Positions 9,066 to 17,019 of a stretch of 64,000 bases of DNA are shown piece by piece. How positions within the stretch are numbered: the first letter of the stretch is position 1; every line of letters starts with the position of its first letter. Origin of the DNA: JBAZTO01 sp041661865 (GTDB taxonomy: Bacteria > Planctomycetota > Phycisphaerae > SM23-33). Location of the stretch: positions 1 through 64,000 of the forward strand of contig JBAZTO010000002.1 in the NCBI GenBank assembly GCA_041661865.1, in the 5' to 3' direction. The translations under genes and the position numbers were made by a program. The notes below the pieces were generated by a model that saw only the letters and a list, made by a program, of their open reading frames with translations, searched no databases and was not told the DNA's origin.

Positions 9066-9716
9066 ATGAGCAACGCCCCCATGGAACCGGTGAAACAGAC
9101 TGCATCCCAGCCGACTCCGCCTCCCCTGCCCGGCGACACCGGGCAATCGCCGCTGAGTGAGAGCCATTTCTCCCAGATTCGCCAGGCCCTGGCGGCGCGG
9201 CAAGGGGCCCGGAAGACCTATCGCGTCGCCCATTCTTCCGCCGTGATCACACTGGTGATCGGCGTCCTGGCCGTCGTGTCCTCCGTGGCATCGTGGAGCC
9301 TGTTCAACCTGACCGTCTCGCTGGCCGTCTGCGCGGTGGGGGCTGTGGAATATCACGGTGCCAAGCGCGTCCGACGCTCCGATGCCTTGGCCACCCGGCT
9401 GCTGGGATTCAACCAACTCGCATTCCTGGCCGTCATTATCGTCTACTGCATCGTCCAGATGTTCAGCAAGGACATGCAACTGTCGCCGGAGTTCCGAGAC
9501 GCCCTGGCGCAGCTTCCCGGCAAGGACCGCGGCATCAACGATATGGTCGGAAAGCTCGCCTTCGTCGTCTATGGGTTGGTCATCGTGCTGAGCATCGGCT
9601 TTCAGGGAGGCATGTCCCTGTACTACTTCACCCGCGGCAAGTCTATCGCCGCAGCCAATCAGACCACCGCCGCCTGGATCAGCCGCCTGCTGACGCTGAT
9701 GGACCAATCAACCTGA
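9066..9716 (+). CDS. Small membrane protein of unknown function
   Basis: About 216 aa from the ATG at 9066 (MSNAPMEPVKQ); an upstream in-frame ATG at 9009 would add 19 residues without a visible benefit. A Pro-rich cytoplasmic N-terminus is followed by two closely spaced helices (VITLVIGVLAVVSSVASW and LTVSLAVCAVGAVEYHG), a third (LAFLAVIIVYCIVQMF) and a fourth (FVVYGLVIVLSIGFQGGMSL). Such PPPLP-plus-four-helix proteins are frequent in planctomycetes and have no assigned role. Transcribed divergently from the preceding multi-TM gene. I do not recognise a specific family. Confidence 0.6.
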   Translation: MSNAPMEPVKQTASQPTPPPLPGDTGQSPLSESHFSQIRQALAARQGARKTYRVAHSSAVITLVIGVLAVVSSVASWSLFNLTVSLAVCAVGAVEYHGAKRVRRSDALATRLLGFNQLAFLAVIIVYCIVQMFSKDMQLSPEFRDALAQLPGKDRGINDMVGKLAFVVYGLVIVLSIGFQGGMSLYYFTRGKSIAAANQTTAAWISRLLTLMDQST

Positions 9717-10001
9717 TCGTAACGGGTAGCCGTTGGACAGGCCGATTGTGCATCTGACTGTTACCTTGATGTCTATAAGAAGTTATGTGTCCGGTCGTCA
9801 CCTTCATCCCTCCAAAAAACCTACGATGGGTAGATCTTGGGTACTCCCAACGACACCTGCCGCGCGGACTTTTCTGTTTATTTCCGATTTTTGCGATCAA
9901 GGCTAAAGGATTTCCGGGCAATGGCCGATCAGATACGTGGATGTGAGTATCGCACAAGTCATTGGGTCGGGGTAGGGTCGAAAGCAGAAGGGTTGGTTTA
10001 A

Positions 10002-11048
10002 ATGAAACCTCAATGTCCTCGCGCGTTAATCGTGGATGATGAACCCGCTGTTTGCGAACTGATCGCCGCTGGGCTTTCGGGGCACAAGTTTAACTGTTTC
10101 ATTGAGACGATCTCGCCGAAGGCGGCTCGCCTGTTGAGCGAGCAACCTTTCGACCTATTGATCGCCGACATTGCCATGCCCGATATGACCGGTCTGGATC
10201 TGCTGGCCATCGCCCGGCGGGAGCGGCCTCACTGTCGCGTCATCCTGACCACCGGGGCGCCCAAGCGGGAATACCTGGCCCAGGCCCTGATGCTCGGCGC
10301 CTACGACTACGTGGAAAAACCCTTCGACGTGGATAAGCTGCGCGAAGTGGCAGTCACGGCGATCGAGAACCCCGAGCAGCTTCCCCGCCTGCCTTCGCGG
10401 GCGGCCGACGCCCTGCACCTGGATTCGCAGGCCAAGCAGGCGTCCTTCGATGGCGTCCGCGCGCTGGCGCGGGCCGTCGAGGCCAAGGATCCCTACACCC
10501 GGTGGCACAGCGAGCAGGTGGCCTATTACGCCGGCTTGTTCGCCGAAATCCTGAAGCTGCCCCCCTCCACCATCGAGTCGATCCGCGTCAGTTCGCTGCT
10601 GCACGACATCGGCAAGATCGGCGTGCCCGACAGCATCCTGACCAAGGCCGGGCGGCTGGACGGGGCGGAGATGGAGCACATTCGCCGCCACCCCAACCTG
10701 GGGGCCGAGATCCTCTCCAAGATCACCCTGTTCAATCGGGAAGCCCAGCTTGTCCGCTCCCACCATGAGAATTGGGACGGCTCGGGCTATCCTTCCGGCT
10801 TGAGCGGCGAGGAGATCCCGCTGGGGGCCCGCATTATCCAGATTTCCGACTGCATGGATGCAATGTTGATGAACCGCACCTACAAGAACGCCTATCCACC
10901 CGAGAAGATGATGGGCGAACTGGTCCGCTGCGCCGGCTCGATGTTCGACCCGAAGATCGCGGCGATGGCCCTGGAGTGGTCCCGCTCCAACCCCGACAAG
11001 TTGATTACTCCCACCAACGCGCTGGCCGGCTCAACCGCTCGAAATTGA
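10002..11048 (+). CDS. Response regulator with HD-GYP phosphodiesterase domain
   Basis: 348 aa. An N-terminal receiver domain (RALIVDDEPAVCELI; phospho-acceptor Asp in LLIADIAMPDMTG; Lys in YVEKPFDVDK) is joined to a C-terminal HD-GYP domain: SSLLHDIGKIGVPDSIL (HD pair), HHENWDGSGYPSGLSGEEIP (HHE with the GYP motif) and ISDCMDAML. HD-GYP proteins degrade cyclic di-GMP through pGpG. The gene stands alone with no adjacent kinase; a hybrid kinase and a GGDEF cyclase lie about 18 kb downstream. ATG at 10002 is the natural start. Confidence 0.93.
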   Translation: MKPQCPRALIVDDEPAVCELIAAGLSGHKFNCFIETISPKAARLLSEQPFDLLIADIAMPDMTGLDLLAIARRERPHCRVILTTGAPKREYLAQALMLGAYDYVEKPFDVDKLREVAVTAIENPEQLPRLPSRAADALHLDSQAKQASFDGVRALARAVEAKDPYTRWHSEQVAYYAGLFAEILKLPPSTIESIRVSSLLHDIGKIGVPDSILTKAGRLDGAEMEHIRRHPNLGAEILSKITLFNREAQLVRSHHENWDGSGYPSGLSGEEIPLGARIIQISDCMDAMLMNRTYKNAYPPEKMMGELVRCAGSMFDPKIAAMALEWSRSNPDKLITPTNALAGSTARN

Positions 11049-11145
11049 CCGGGTGAGGATAGACGGGCCTGGGGGTGGGTAGTCTTGCCCGATATCACAG
11101 GGGCTGTCGGCTGGCCCCATCGATGCGGATTGATTCCCGATTTCC

Positions 11146-11191
11146 TTGACTCGGATTTGTGGCGGGACTATACTTCGTCAGTTGGCGAAGT
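11146..11191 (+). promoter_or_regulatory. First ars promoter with overlapping ArsR operator
   Basis: TTGACT (11146-11151), a 17-bp spacer and TATACT (11169-11174) form a strong sigma-70-type promoter. An inverted repeat, ACTTCG-N8-CGAAGT (11172-11191), overlaps the -10 box, as in ArsR/SmtB operators. It drives a truncated arsR reading frame at 11207. Confidence 0.7.
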
Positions 11192-11206
11192 GTAGGAGCG
11201 AACCGC

Positions 11207-11266
11207 ATGCACAAGATCCTGGCAGTGACCAAGGCACTGGCCGATGCGAGCCGGGCAAGGAAGTAA
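11207..11266 (+). pseudogene. arsR 5' remnant or leader peptide (19 codons)
   Basis: ATG at 11207 opens MHKILAVTKALADASRARK and stops at TAA 11264-11266. It matches the start of the intact arsR downstream (MKNVLAIAKALADSNRTRV), so this is a duplicated 5' end of arsR with its own promoter and operator. It has a GGAG ribosome-binding site. It may be only a decayed copy, or a short leader ORF under ArsR control. Confidence 0.7.
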
Positions 11267-11314
11267 CCGCAACTGCTTTGTCATAACGTTCATCCGCCTG
11301 TCGAAACTTTGCCA

Positions 11315-11359
11315 TTGAACTGTTGGGCCGCACTATCGTATAATTCGTTTGTTCACGAA
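11315..11359 (+). promoter_or_regulatory. Second ars promoter and ArsR operator
   Basis: TTGAAC (11315-11320), an 18-bp spacer and a perfect TATAAT (11339-11344). The inverted repeat TTCGT-N6-ACGAA (11344-11359) begins at the last base of the -10 box. The core resembles the first ars operator (CTTCG...CGAAG). It should control arsR and the downstream operon. Confidence 0.7.
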
Positions 11360-11374
11360 GTATAGGAGTTCACA

Positions 11375-11737
11375 ATGAAGAACGTTTTGGCCATCGCCAA
11401 GGCCCTGGCTGACAGCAACCGGACACGGGTGCTGATGTTCCTACGCGGCGGGGAGCTATGCGTCTGCCAGATCATGAAGATGCTGGGGCTGGCCCCCTCA
11501 ACCGTCTCAACTCACCTCAATGTCCTGCATCGTGCAGGTTTGCTGGAGTCGCGAAAGGAAGGCCGCTGGATTTACTACCGGCTGGCCGGCGATGACGCTC
11601 CAGTCTGCACGAGAGAGGCAATTCGGTGGCTGCAAGCCAACTTGGCCGGCGATCCGCGGATCGTCCAGGACGCCAAGAAACTCAAGGCAATCCGCAAAAT
11701 GAGTACAGGCGCCCTTTGCCGGCGGTACAAGAGTTAG
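11375..11737 (+). CDS. arsR: ArsR-family arsenite-responsive repressor
   Basis: 120-aa winged-helix repressor of the ArsR/SmtB family. The As(III)-binding motif ELCVCQIMKML (cysteines at residues 30 and 32, in the alpha-3 helix) is followed by the recognition helix LAPSTVSTHLNVLHRAGL and the wing sequence ESRKEGRWIYYRL. Arsenite binding to the CVC cysteines would release it from the operator overlapping its own promoter (11344-11359). The ATG at 11375 follows AGGAG. First complete gene of the operon; arsA begins 8 bp after the stop. Confidence 0.95.
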   Translation: MKNVLAIAKALADSNRTRVLMFLRGGELCVCQIMKMLGLAPSTVSTHLNVLHRAGLLESRKEGRWIYYRLAGDDAPVCTREAIRWLQANLAGDPRIVQDAKKLKAIRKMSTGALCRRYKS

Positions 11738-11745
11738 AAACGAAG

Positions 11746-13554
11746 ATGGCCTTATTAAGATTCATCGAAAAGGCAACGCGGCACTTGTTCTTCACCGGCA
11801 AAGGTGGTGTGGGCAAGACATCCCTGGCCTGCGCCACGGCTATTGCGCTGGCTGACCGTGGAAAGCGGGTGTTGCTGGTCAGTACCGATCCAGCCTCCAA
11901 CCTGGACGAAGTGCTGGGAGTGCGGCTTTCTTCGCGGCCGACACCCGTGCCACTCGTTGAAGGATTACTGGCGTTGAACATCGACCCGGAGGCGGCGGCT
12001 CGGGACTATCGTGAGCGCATGGTCGGCCCGTATCGAGACGTGCTTCCGGCTGCTGCCGTGGCCAGTATTGAGGAGCAGTTATCAGGCGCTTGCACGACGG
12101 AGATTGCCGCCTTCGACGAGTTCTCGAAATTGCTGGGTGACCGGGCGGCGACAGCCGGATTCGACCATGTAATCTTTGACACCGCTCCGACCGGGCACAC
12201 GCTGCGGCTGCTGTCGTTGCCTTCAGCCTGGAGCGGTTTTTTGAACACCAATACGACTGGCGCGTCCTGCCTTGGACCGCTCGCGGGCCTGCAGGCCCAA
12301 CGGAAACTCTATGCCGCGACCGTCAAATCGCTCGCAAATGCCGGTATGACGACGGTGGTTCTGGTCAGTCGCCCGGAGCGTTCAAGTCTGGCCGAAGCCG
12401 AGCGAACACGGGGAGAATTGGCAGCCTTGGGCGTCACCAACCAGTATCTTGTCATCAATGGCCTCTTCAAGTCCCATGATGGCGATGATGCCATTGCCCT
12501 GGCGATGGAGCGACGATCGCAGTCGGCGTTGGCCGACATTCCCGCCGGACTGGCGTCACTGGGACGTAGCGAAGTTCCACTCCAGCCGTTCGGCCTGGTG
12601 GGTATTGCCTCTTTGCGAGCTTTCACGGACCCGAAGGCGGTCTTACAACCGGCTGCCGAAGTGGGTGCCGGCAACGGGCAATTACCTCCCGCGCTGTCGG
12701 AGCTGATCCCCGTTCTGGCCCGGCAAGGCCACGGCGTGATTATGACGATGGGCAAGGGCGGTGTTGGGAAGACAACCATCGCCTCTGCCATCGCCGTGGA
12801 ATTAGCCCGTCGCGGCTACCGTGTTCATCTGAGTACAACTGACCCGGCATCTCATGTGGACGCGTCTTTGGCAAAGACCGTGTCCAACCTTCAGGTCAGC
12901 CGCATCGACCCCCAAGCAGAAACCGAGAGCTATCGCAAGGAGGTCATGGCGAACACCGCGCCGACGCTGGACGAGCAGGGTCGAAAGCTCCTGGAAGAAG
13001 ACCTGCGTTCCCCTTGCACGGAAGAGATCGCGGTGTTTCGGGCATTCGCCCGCAAGGTGGACGAGGGCAAAGATGGTTTTGTCGTGCTGGACACCGCGCC
13101 CACCGGCCACACGCTGCTGTTGCTCGATGCCACCGAGGCGTACCACCGGCAGGTGTCCCACACCATGAGTGGCCTGCCAGAGTCAGTGCGCCACCTCCTG
13201 CCCCGCCTGCGTGACCCCGAATTCACCAAGATTCTGATTGTCACCCTGGCCGAAGCGACCCCCGTGCATGAGGCGGCACAACTACAGAAGGACTTGGCAC
13301 GCGCCCGCATCAAGCCTTTTGGGTGGGTCATCAACCAAGCCCTCGTTCCGCTGCAACTGACCGACCCTGTCCTGGTGGCCAGGAAAACGCAGCAGCGCAG
13401 GTATGTTCGTGAAGTCGTGCAGGAGCACGCGGACGTGGTAGCGATAGTTCCTTGGGTGGCCAACGAACCCGTTGGGGCAGAGGCCCTGCGGCAACTGACA
13501 AGCGATGAATCGCACGTGAAGCATTTACAGGAAGAACAAAGGACAACAAGATGA
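11746..13554 (+). CDS. arsA: ArsA arsenite-stimulated ATPase (two-domain)
   Basis: 602-aa double ATPase. Both halves carry the deviant P-loop: FFTGKGGVGKTSLA near residue 15 and TMGKGGVGKTTIA near residue 337. The three metalloid-binding cysteines of the E. coli enzyme are kept: SGACTTEIAAFDEF and TTGASCLGPLAGL in the first half, SPCTEEIAVFRAF in the second. DTAPTGHTLRLL-type signature sequences occur in both halves. The ATG at 11746 is chosen over an in-frame upstream start inside arsR because it directly precedes the P-loop and has a nearby purine-rich site. It overlaps arsD by 4 bp (ATGA). ArsA classically powers ArsB; here the efflux protein is Acr3, a pairing also seen elsewhere. Confidence 0.95.
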   Translation: MALLRFIEKATRHLFFTGKGGVGKTSLACATAIALADRGKRVLLVSTDPASNLDEVLGVRLSSRPTPVPLVEGLLALNIDPEAAARDYRERMVGPYRDVLPAAAVASIEEQLSGACTTEIAAFDEFSKLLGDRAATAGFDHVIFDTAPTGHTLRLLSLPSAWSGFLNTNTTGASCLGPLAGLQAQRKLYAATVKSLANAGMTTVVLVSRPERSSLAEAERTRGELAALGVTNQYLVINGLFKSHDGDDAIALAMERRSQSALADIPAGLASLGRSEVPLQPFGLVGIASLRAFTDPKAVLQPAAEVGAGNGQLPPALSELIPVLARQGHGVIMTMGKGGVGKTTIASAIAVELARRGYRVHLSTTDPASHVDASLAKTVSNLQVSRIDPQAETESYRKEVMANTAPTLDEQGRKLLEEDLRSPCTEEIAVFRAFARKVDEGKDGFVVLDTAPTGHTLLLLDATEAYHRQVSHTMSGLPESVRHLLPRLRDPEFTKILIVTLAEATPVHEAAQLQKDLARARIKPFGWVINQALVPLQLTDPVLVARKTQQRRYVREVVQEHADVVAIVPWVANEPVGAEALRQLTSDESHVKHLQEEQRTTR

Positions 13555-14543
13555 AAACAACAAGAGTCGAAATCTACGACCCTCCGATGTGCTGTCCGAG
13601 CGGCGTCTGTGGCCTGGAGGTCAATCCAGGACTGGCGAGATTCTCCAGCGACCTGGATTGGCTGAGGCAGCAAGGGATCGAGGTCGAGCGATATAGCCTT
13701 TCTTCCAACCCCGCCGCATTCGCTCAGCAGCAGGCCGTGAGAGAAGCCCTGAAGAACGACGGCAACGAGTGCCTACCACTGATCGTGGTGAACGACTCGA
13801 TTGTCAGCAAGGGGACCTACCCGGTCAGGAGCGATCTGATCAAGTTCGTAGGGCTTGAGGGCAACGAGACGGCCTCTTCCGCTCAAGCTGGAAGCGATAA
13901 GGCCGCGTGTGGACCTGGATGCTGCTGCGGGACGCCTTCGGGCAGCAAGAAGATGAAGATAGTGGTCAGTCTCGCCGTCTTGGTCGCGATCGCCGGCATT
14001 TTCATCTACAAGGCTGCCGCGGCTAAGAGTAACGGTTCCTATAACACCACACCCGCCTGCGGTACCGGGTTTGCCGTTGCTCCAAACGCTGCCGCGGGAA
14101 CCTCACAACCTTCGACTGCCCCTGAACAGAGTCCTGGCGAGGCCCAGGCTGGTCAGAAGATCGGCGACTATCTGGAATCGCTTAGTGCGCTGAACAAGGT
14201 CGCCATGAACCAGGACGCCGTCTTCATCTTCATTCCAAACGCCAAGGGCGAACTCGCCGCTGACAAGACGAATGCGGCCGTGCTTGCCGCGCAACAAACC
14301 CTGAAACGCAGCAACATCACGCTTGGATTGTATACCTTGCGGGCCAGCTCTCCCGATTACGCCGGTATCTCGTCGAAAGTGCAGGCGCCCGCCATTCTGA
14401 TCGCAAGCAAGGGTAAAGGTATGGCGGCGGTATCAGGCGATGTGACCGAGACAAAACTGTTGCAGGCGTTTGTGGCATCATCCAGTGCTGGAGGTGGTTG
14501 CGGACCCTCGGGTTGCGGGTCATCCAGCGGTGGCTGTAACTAG
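13551..14543 (+). CDS. arsD: ArsD metallochaperone fused to a membrane-anchored Cys-rich domain
   Basis: 330 aa, about three times the length of ordinary ArsD. Residues 1-103 are a complete ArsD with the As(III)-binding cysteines Cys14, Cys15 and Cys20 (PPMCCPSGVC) and the typical CLPLIVVND. A linker with GPGCCCGT (Cys124-126) leads to one transmembrane helix (about 135-154, KIVVSLAVLVAIAGIFIY). Residues 200-315 look like an alpha/beta thioredoxin-like domain without CXXC (VFIFIPNAKGEL, APAILIASKGKGMAAV). The tail has three further cysteines (GGGCGPSGCGSSSGGCN). ArsD should load ArsA; the fused part probably faces the periplasm and may work with the CcdA-like protein encoded 11 bp downstream. 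The fusion's function is inference. Confidence 0.85.
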   Translation: MKTTRVEIYDPPMCCPSGVCGLEVNPGLARFSSDLDWLRQQGIEVERYSLSSNPAAFAQQQAVREALKNDGNECLPLIVVNDSIVSKGTYPVRSDLIKFVGLEGNETASSAQAGSDKAACGPGCCCGTPSGSKKMKIVVSLAVLVAIAGIFIYKAAAAKSNGSYNTTPACGTGFAVAPNAAAGTSQPSTAPEQSPGEAQAGQKIGDYLESLSALNKVAMNQDAVFIFIPNAKGELAADKTNAAVLAAQQTLKRSNITLGLYTLRASSPDYAGISSKVQAPAILIASKGKGMAAVSGDVTETKLLQAFVASSSAGGGCGPSGCGSSSGGCN

Positions 14544-14554
14544 GAAGGGCGCTC

Positions 14555-15250
14555 ATGCTTAAGTATGTCACCGATGCACTACAGCAAGTCGCCTCGCAAC
14601 CCCTGGGGCTTGTGTTCGCTCTAGCCCTTGGCCTCGTGAGTGCCGCCACCAGCGCGTGTTGCACGCTCCCGGCCTTGGGGATACTGGTCGGCTATTCCGG
14701 TGCCCAGGCGAATGAAAATCGCAAGGCCGCCCTGAAGAAGGCGCTGTTCTTCACATTGGGTACGATAGTCGCCCTGATGATCATCGGCGGGATCGCCGGG
14801 TTCATCGGGCAAGTTGCACAGAACAGCCTTGGCCGGTACTGGAAGGTCTTCGCTGGCGTTGTGGCAATTGTTCTTGGCCTGGCGGCTCTGAAACTCTTGC
14901 CCTTCAAACTATCGTTGGGCAAGTTCGAGAATATCGGCAATCGGCTTGGGACATCCGGAGCCGTGCTGGCCGGTCTGATCCTCGGTGGAATCGTTGCCGC
15001 CAGTTCTCTTCCGTGCAATCCCGGTATCTTCATCGTGATTGGAGCGGCTGTCCTTCAAGGCAAAGTCGTCTGGGCGACGCTCATGCTGGCCATGTTCGCC
15101 ATCGGTTTCAGCCTGCCGCTGGGGGCTGTCTTGCTGGGCATTTCCCTGAGCAAAGTCAGCCTTGCGGCCAAGGGGGCAGACGTTGCGATCCGATGGGGCG
15201 CGGGAGCGATTCTTGTGATTGCCGGATTCTACTTTCTGATCACGTTTTGA
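14555..15250 (+). CDS. CcdA/DsbD-like membrane thiol-electron transporter
   Basis: 231-aa protein with six predicted transmembrane helices. Cysteines lie in pseudo-symmetric positions in two helices: SACCTLPALG (Cys35, Cys36) and SSLPCNPGIF (Cys154, followed by Pro). This is the hallmark of the CcdA/DsbD-beta family, which carries reducing equivalents from cytoplasmic thioredoxin across the membrane. It starts at ATG 14555 with AGGAAGG 7-8 bp upstream. Embedded between arsD and arsC, it probably keeps the thiols of the exported part of the ArsD fusion reduced, but this is inference from neighbourhood. Confidence 0.85.
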   Translation: MLKYVTDALQQVASQPLGLVFALALGLVSAATSACCTLPALGILVGYSGAQANENRKAALKKALFFTLGTIVALMIIGGIAGFIGQVAQNSLGRYWKVFAGVVAIVLGLAALKLLPFKLSLGKFENIGNRLGTSGAVLAGLILGGIVAASSLPCNPGIFIVIGAAVLQGKVVWATLMLAMFAIGFSLPLGAVLLGISLSKVSLAAKGADVAIRWGAGAILVIAGFYFLITF

Positions 15251-15293
15251 ATGGCATGACCCTCAACTACATCAAACTGACCAAGGAGTGAGA

Positions 15294-15740
15294 ATGTCGG
15301 ACAAGCTCAAAGTCCTGTTTCTCTGCACCGGTAATTCCTGCCGCAGCCAGATGGCCGAAGGCTGGGCGCGACAACTCAAGGCCGACGCGGTCGAGCCTTA
15401 CTCCGCCGGCATCGAAATCCACGGCCTCAACCCGCTGGCGGTCCAGGTGATGGCCGAGGCCGGCGTGGATATCTCCGGGCATCGGTCCAAGAACGTCTCG
15501 GAACTGATGAACGTGCCGCTCGATTACGTCGTCACTGTCTGCGAAAACGCCGCCGAGACCTGCCCATTGTTCCCTGGCAAGGCCAGAGTGGTTCACGTGG
15601 GTTTTGACGATCCGCCCAGGCTGGCCAAGGATGCCAAAACGCCGCAAGAGGCCCTGGACCACTACCGACGCGTTCGCGACGAGATCAGGGCGTTCGTTGG
15701 GAGCCTACCGGAGGCGCTGACCTCCATTAAGGGCCTCTAA
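15294..15740 (+). CDS. arsC: Thioredoxin-dependent arsenate reductase
   Basis: 148-aa ArsC of the low-molecular-weight phosphatase fold (Staphylococcus/Bacillus type). The P-loop CTGNSCRSQM has the nucleophile Cys11; the relay cysteines are Cys83 and Cys90 in VTVCENAAETCPLFPG. This set implies reduction by thioredoxin rather than glutaredoxin. The ATG at 15294 is preferred over a GTG at 15288, which lies in the AAGGAG ribosome-binding site. It converts As(V) to As(III) for Acr3 and ArsM. Its stop codon lies inside the outer arm of the repeat that follows. Confidence 0.95.
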   Translation: MSDKLKVLFLCTGNSCRSQMAEGWARQLKADAVEPYSAGIEIHGLNPLAVQVMAEAGVDISGHRSKNVSELMNVPLDYVVTVCENAAETCPLFPGKARVVHVGFDDPPRLAKDAKTPQEALDHYRRVRDEIRAFVGSLPEALTSIKGL

Positions 15741-15869
15741 CAAAACGTAGCATGGGCATCTTGCCCATGAGTATCACGGGCGTCCCGCCCGTGCAAATTG
15801 CGAAGAACATGGCCAAGATGGCCATGCGACTCACGGGCGAGACGCCCGTGCTACGATGTTTTGTTAGAG
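15735..15869. repeat. Composite inverted repeat with four 7-bp hairpins
   Basis: Outer arms CTCTAACAAAACGTAG (15735-15750) and CTACGATGTTTTGTTAGAG (15851-15869) are near-perfect complements. Inside are four hairpins with 7-bp stems and 5-nt loops: CATGGGC-ATCTT (15751-15769), CACGGGC-GTCCC (15775-15793), CATGGCC-AAGAT (15808-15826) and CACGGGC-GAGAC (15832-15850). Hairpins 3 and 4 are inverted copies of the type of 1 and 2. The left arm includes the arsC stop codon. It separates arsC from acr3 and looks like an inserted dispersed element; it could also attenuate transcription. Confidence 0.75.
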
Positions 15870-15888
15870 CCCCTAAGGAATAACGCAC

Positions 15889-17019
15889 ATGCGTGAAGGC
15901 GTCACAAAGAAACTTTCGTTTCTGGACCGCTACCTGACGCTGTGGATCTTCCTGGCGATGGCTGCGGGCGTGCTGCTGGGTTATGCCGCGCCGGCGGTGG
16001 GCGACTGGATCGGTTCGCTTCGGCCGGAGGGCACGCAGACTTCGATCCCCATCGCCGTCGGCCTGATCCTGATGATGTATCCGCCGCTGGCCAAGGTGAA
16101 GTACGAGGAGCTGGGCGATGTCTTCCGCGACTACAAGGTGCTGGCGATCTCGCTGGTGCAGAACTGGATCATCGGCCCGATCCTGATGTTCGCCCTGGCG
16201 ATCCTGTTTCTCCGCGGCCACAGCGAGTTCATGATCGGCCTGATCCTCATCGGCTTGGCGCGCTGCATCGCGATGGTCATCGTCTGGAACGACCTGGCGC
16301 GCGGCGACACCGAATACGCAGCCGGACTGGTGGCCTTCAACTCCATCTTTCAGGTCTTCTTCTACAGCGTGTACGCCTGGTTGTTCGTCACGGTCCTGCC
16401 ACCCCTGCTGGGCCTGGCCGGCGCCGACACCTCCGGCATCACCATCGGCCAGATTGCCCAGAGCGTCTTCATCTACCTGGGCATTCCGTTCCTGGCCGGC
16501 ATGATCACGCGCCTGGTGCTGGTCAGGCTCAAGGGCAAGGCCTGGTACCACGGCCGATTTATCCCCAGGATTTCACCGGTCACTCTCATCGCCCTGCTTT
16601 TCACCATCGTGGTGATGTTCTCGATGCAGGGGCAGCGGATCATCCGGCGGCCCACGGATGTCCTGCTGATCGCCGTGCCGCTGCTGATCTACTTCGTGGT
16701 GATGTTCCTGGTCAGTTTCTGGATGAGTAGGAAGGTGGGCGCGGGCTACGCGAAGTCCGCAACGCTCTCCTTCACTGCCGCCAGTAACAATTTTGAACTG
16801 GCCATCGCGGTGGCCGTGGGCGTGTTCGGCATCAACCACGGGGCGGCCTTCGCCGCCGTCATCGGCCCGCTGGTGGAAGTGCCCGTTCTTATCAGCCTGG
16901 TGAACGTGAGCCTGTGGCTCAAGTGGAAATGGTTCTCTGACGATCCAGCCGAGTTAGAGAAGGTCGGTGGCTGCACCACAGGCAAGCCGACGGCCCTTGC
17001 AACAGAGGAGACAAAATGA
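15889..17019 (+). CDS. acr3: Acr3-type arsenite efflux permease
   Basis: 376-aa membrane protein with ten predicted helices; ACR3 branch of arsenite/H+ antiporters, BART superfamily. Family sequences include LTLWIFLAMAAGVLLGY, LILMMYPPLAKVKYEEL and GLARCIAMVIVWNDLA, where the invariant Cys of helix 4 is present; the second conserved feature is LSFTAASNNFELAIAVAVG in helix 9. ATG at 15889 follows TAAGGAA. It exports As(III) produced by ArsC, possibly energised by ArsA. The stop overlaps the arsM start by 4 bp (ATGA). The C-terminus contains a short GGCTTGKP tail. Confidence 0.95.
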   Translation: MREGVTKKLSFLDRYLTLWIFLAMAAGVLLGYAAPAVGDWIGSLRPEGTQTSIPIAVGLILMMYPPLAKVKYEELGDVFRDYKVLAISLVQNWIIGPILMFALAILFLRGHSEFMIGLILIGLARCIAMVIVWNDLARGDTEYAAGLVAFNSIFQVFFYSVYAWLFVTVLPPLLGLAGADTSGITIGQIAQSVFIYLGIPFLAGMITRLVLVRLKGKAWYHGRFIPRISPVTLIALLFTIVVMFSMQGQRIIRRPTDVLLIAVPLLIYFVVMFLVSFWMSRKVGAGYAKSATLSFTAASNNFELAIAVAVGVFGINHGAAFAAVIGPLVEVPVLISLVNVSLWLKWKWFSDDPAELEKVGGCTTGKPTALATEETK

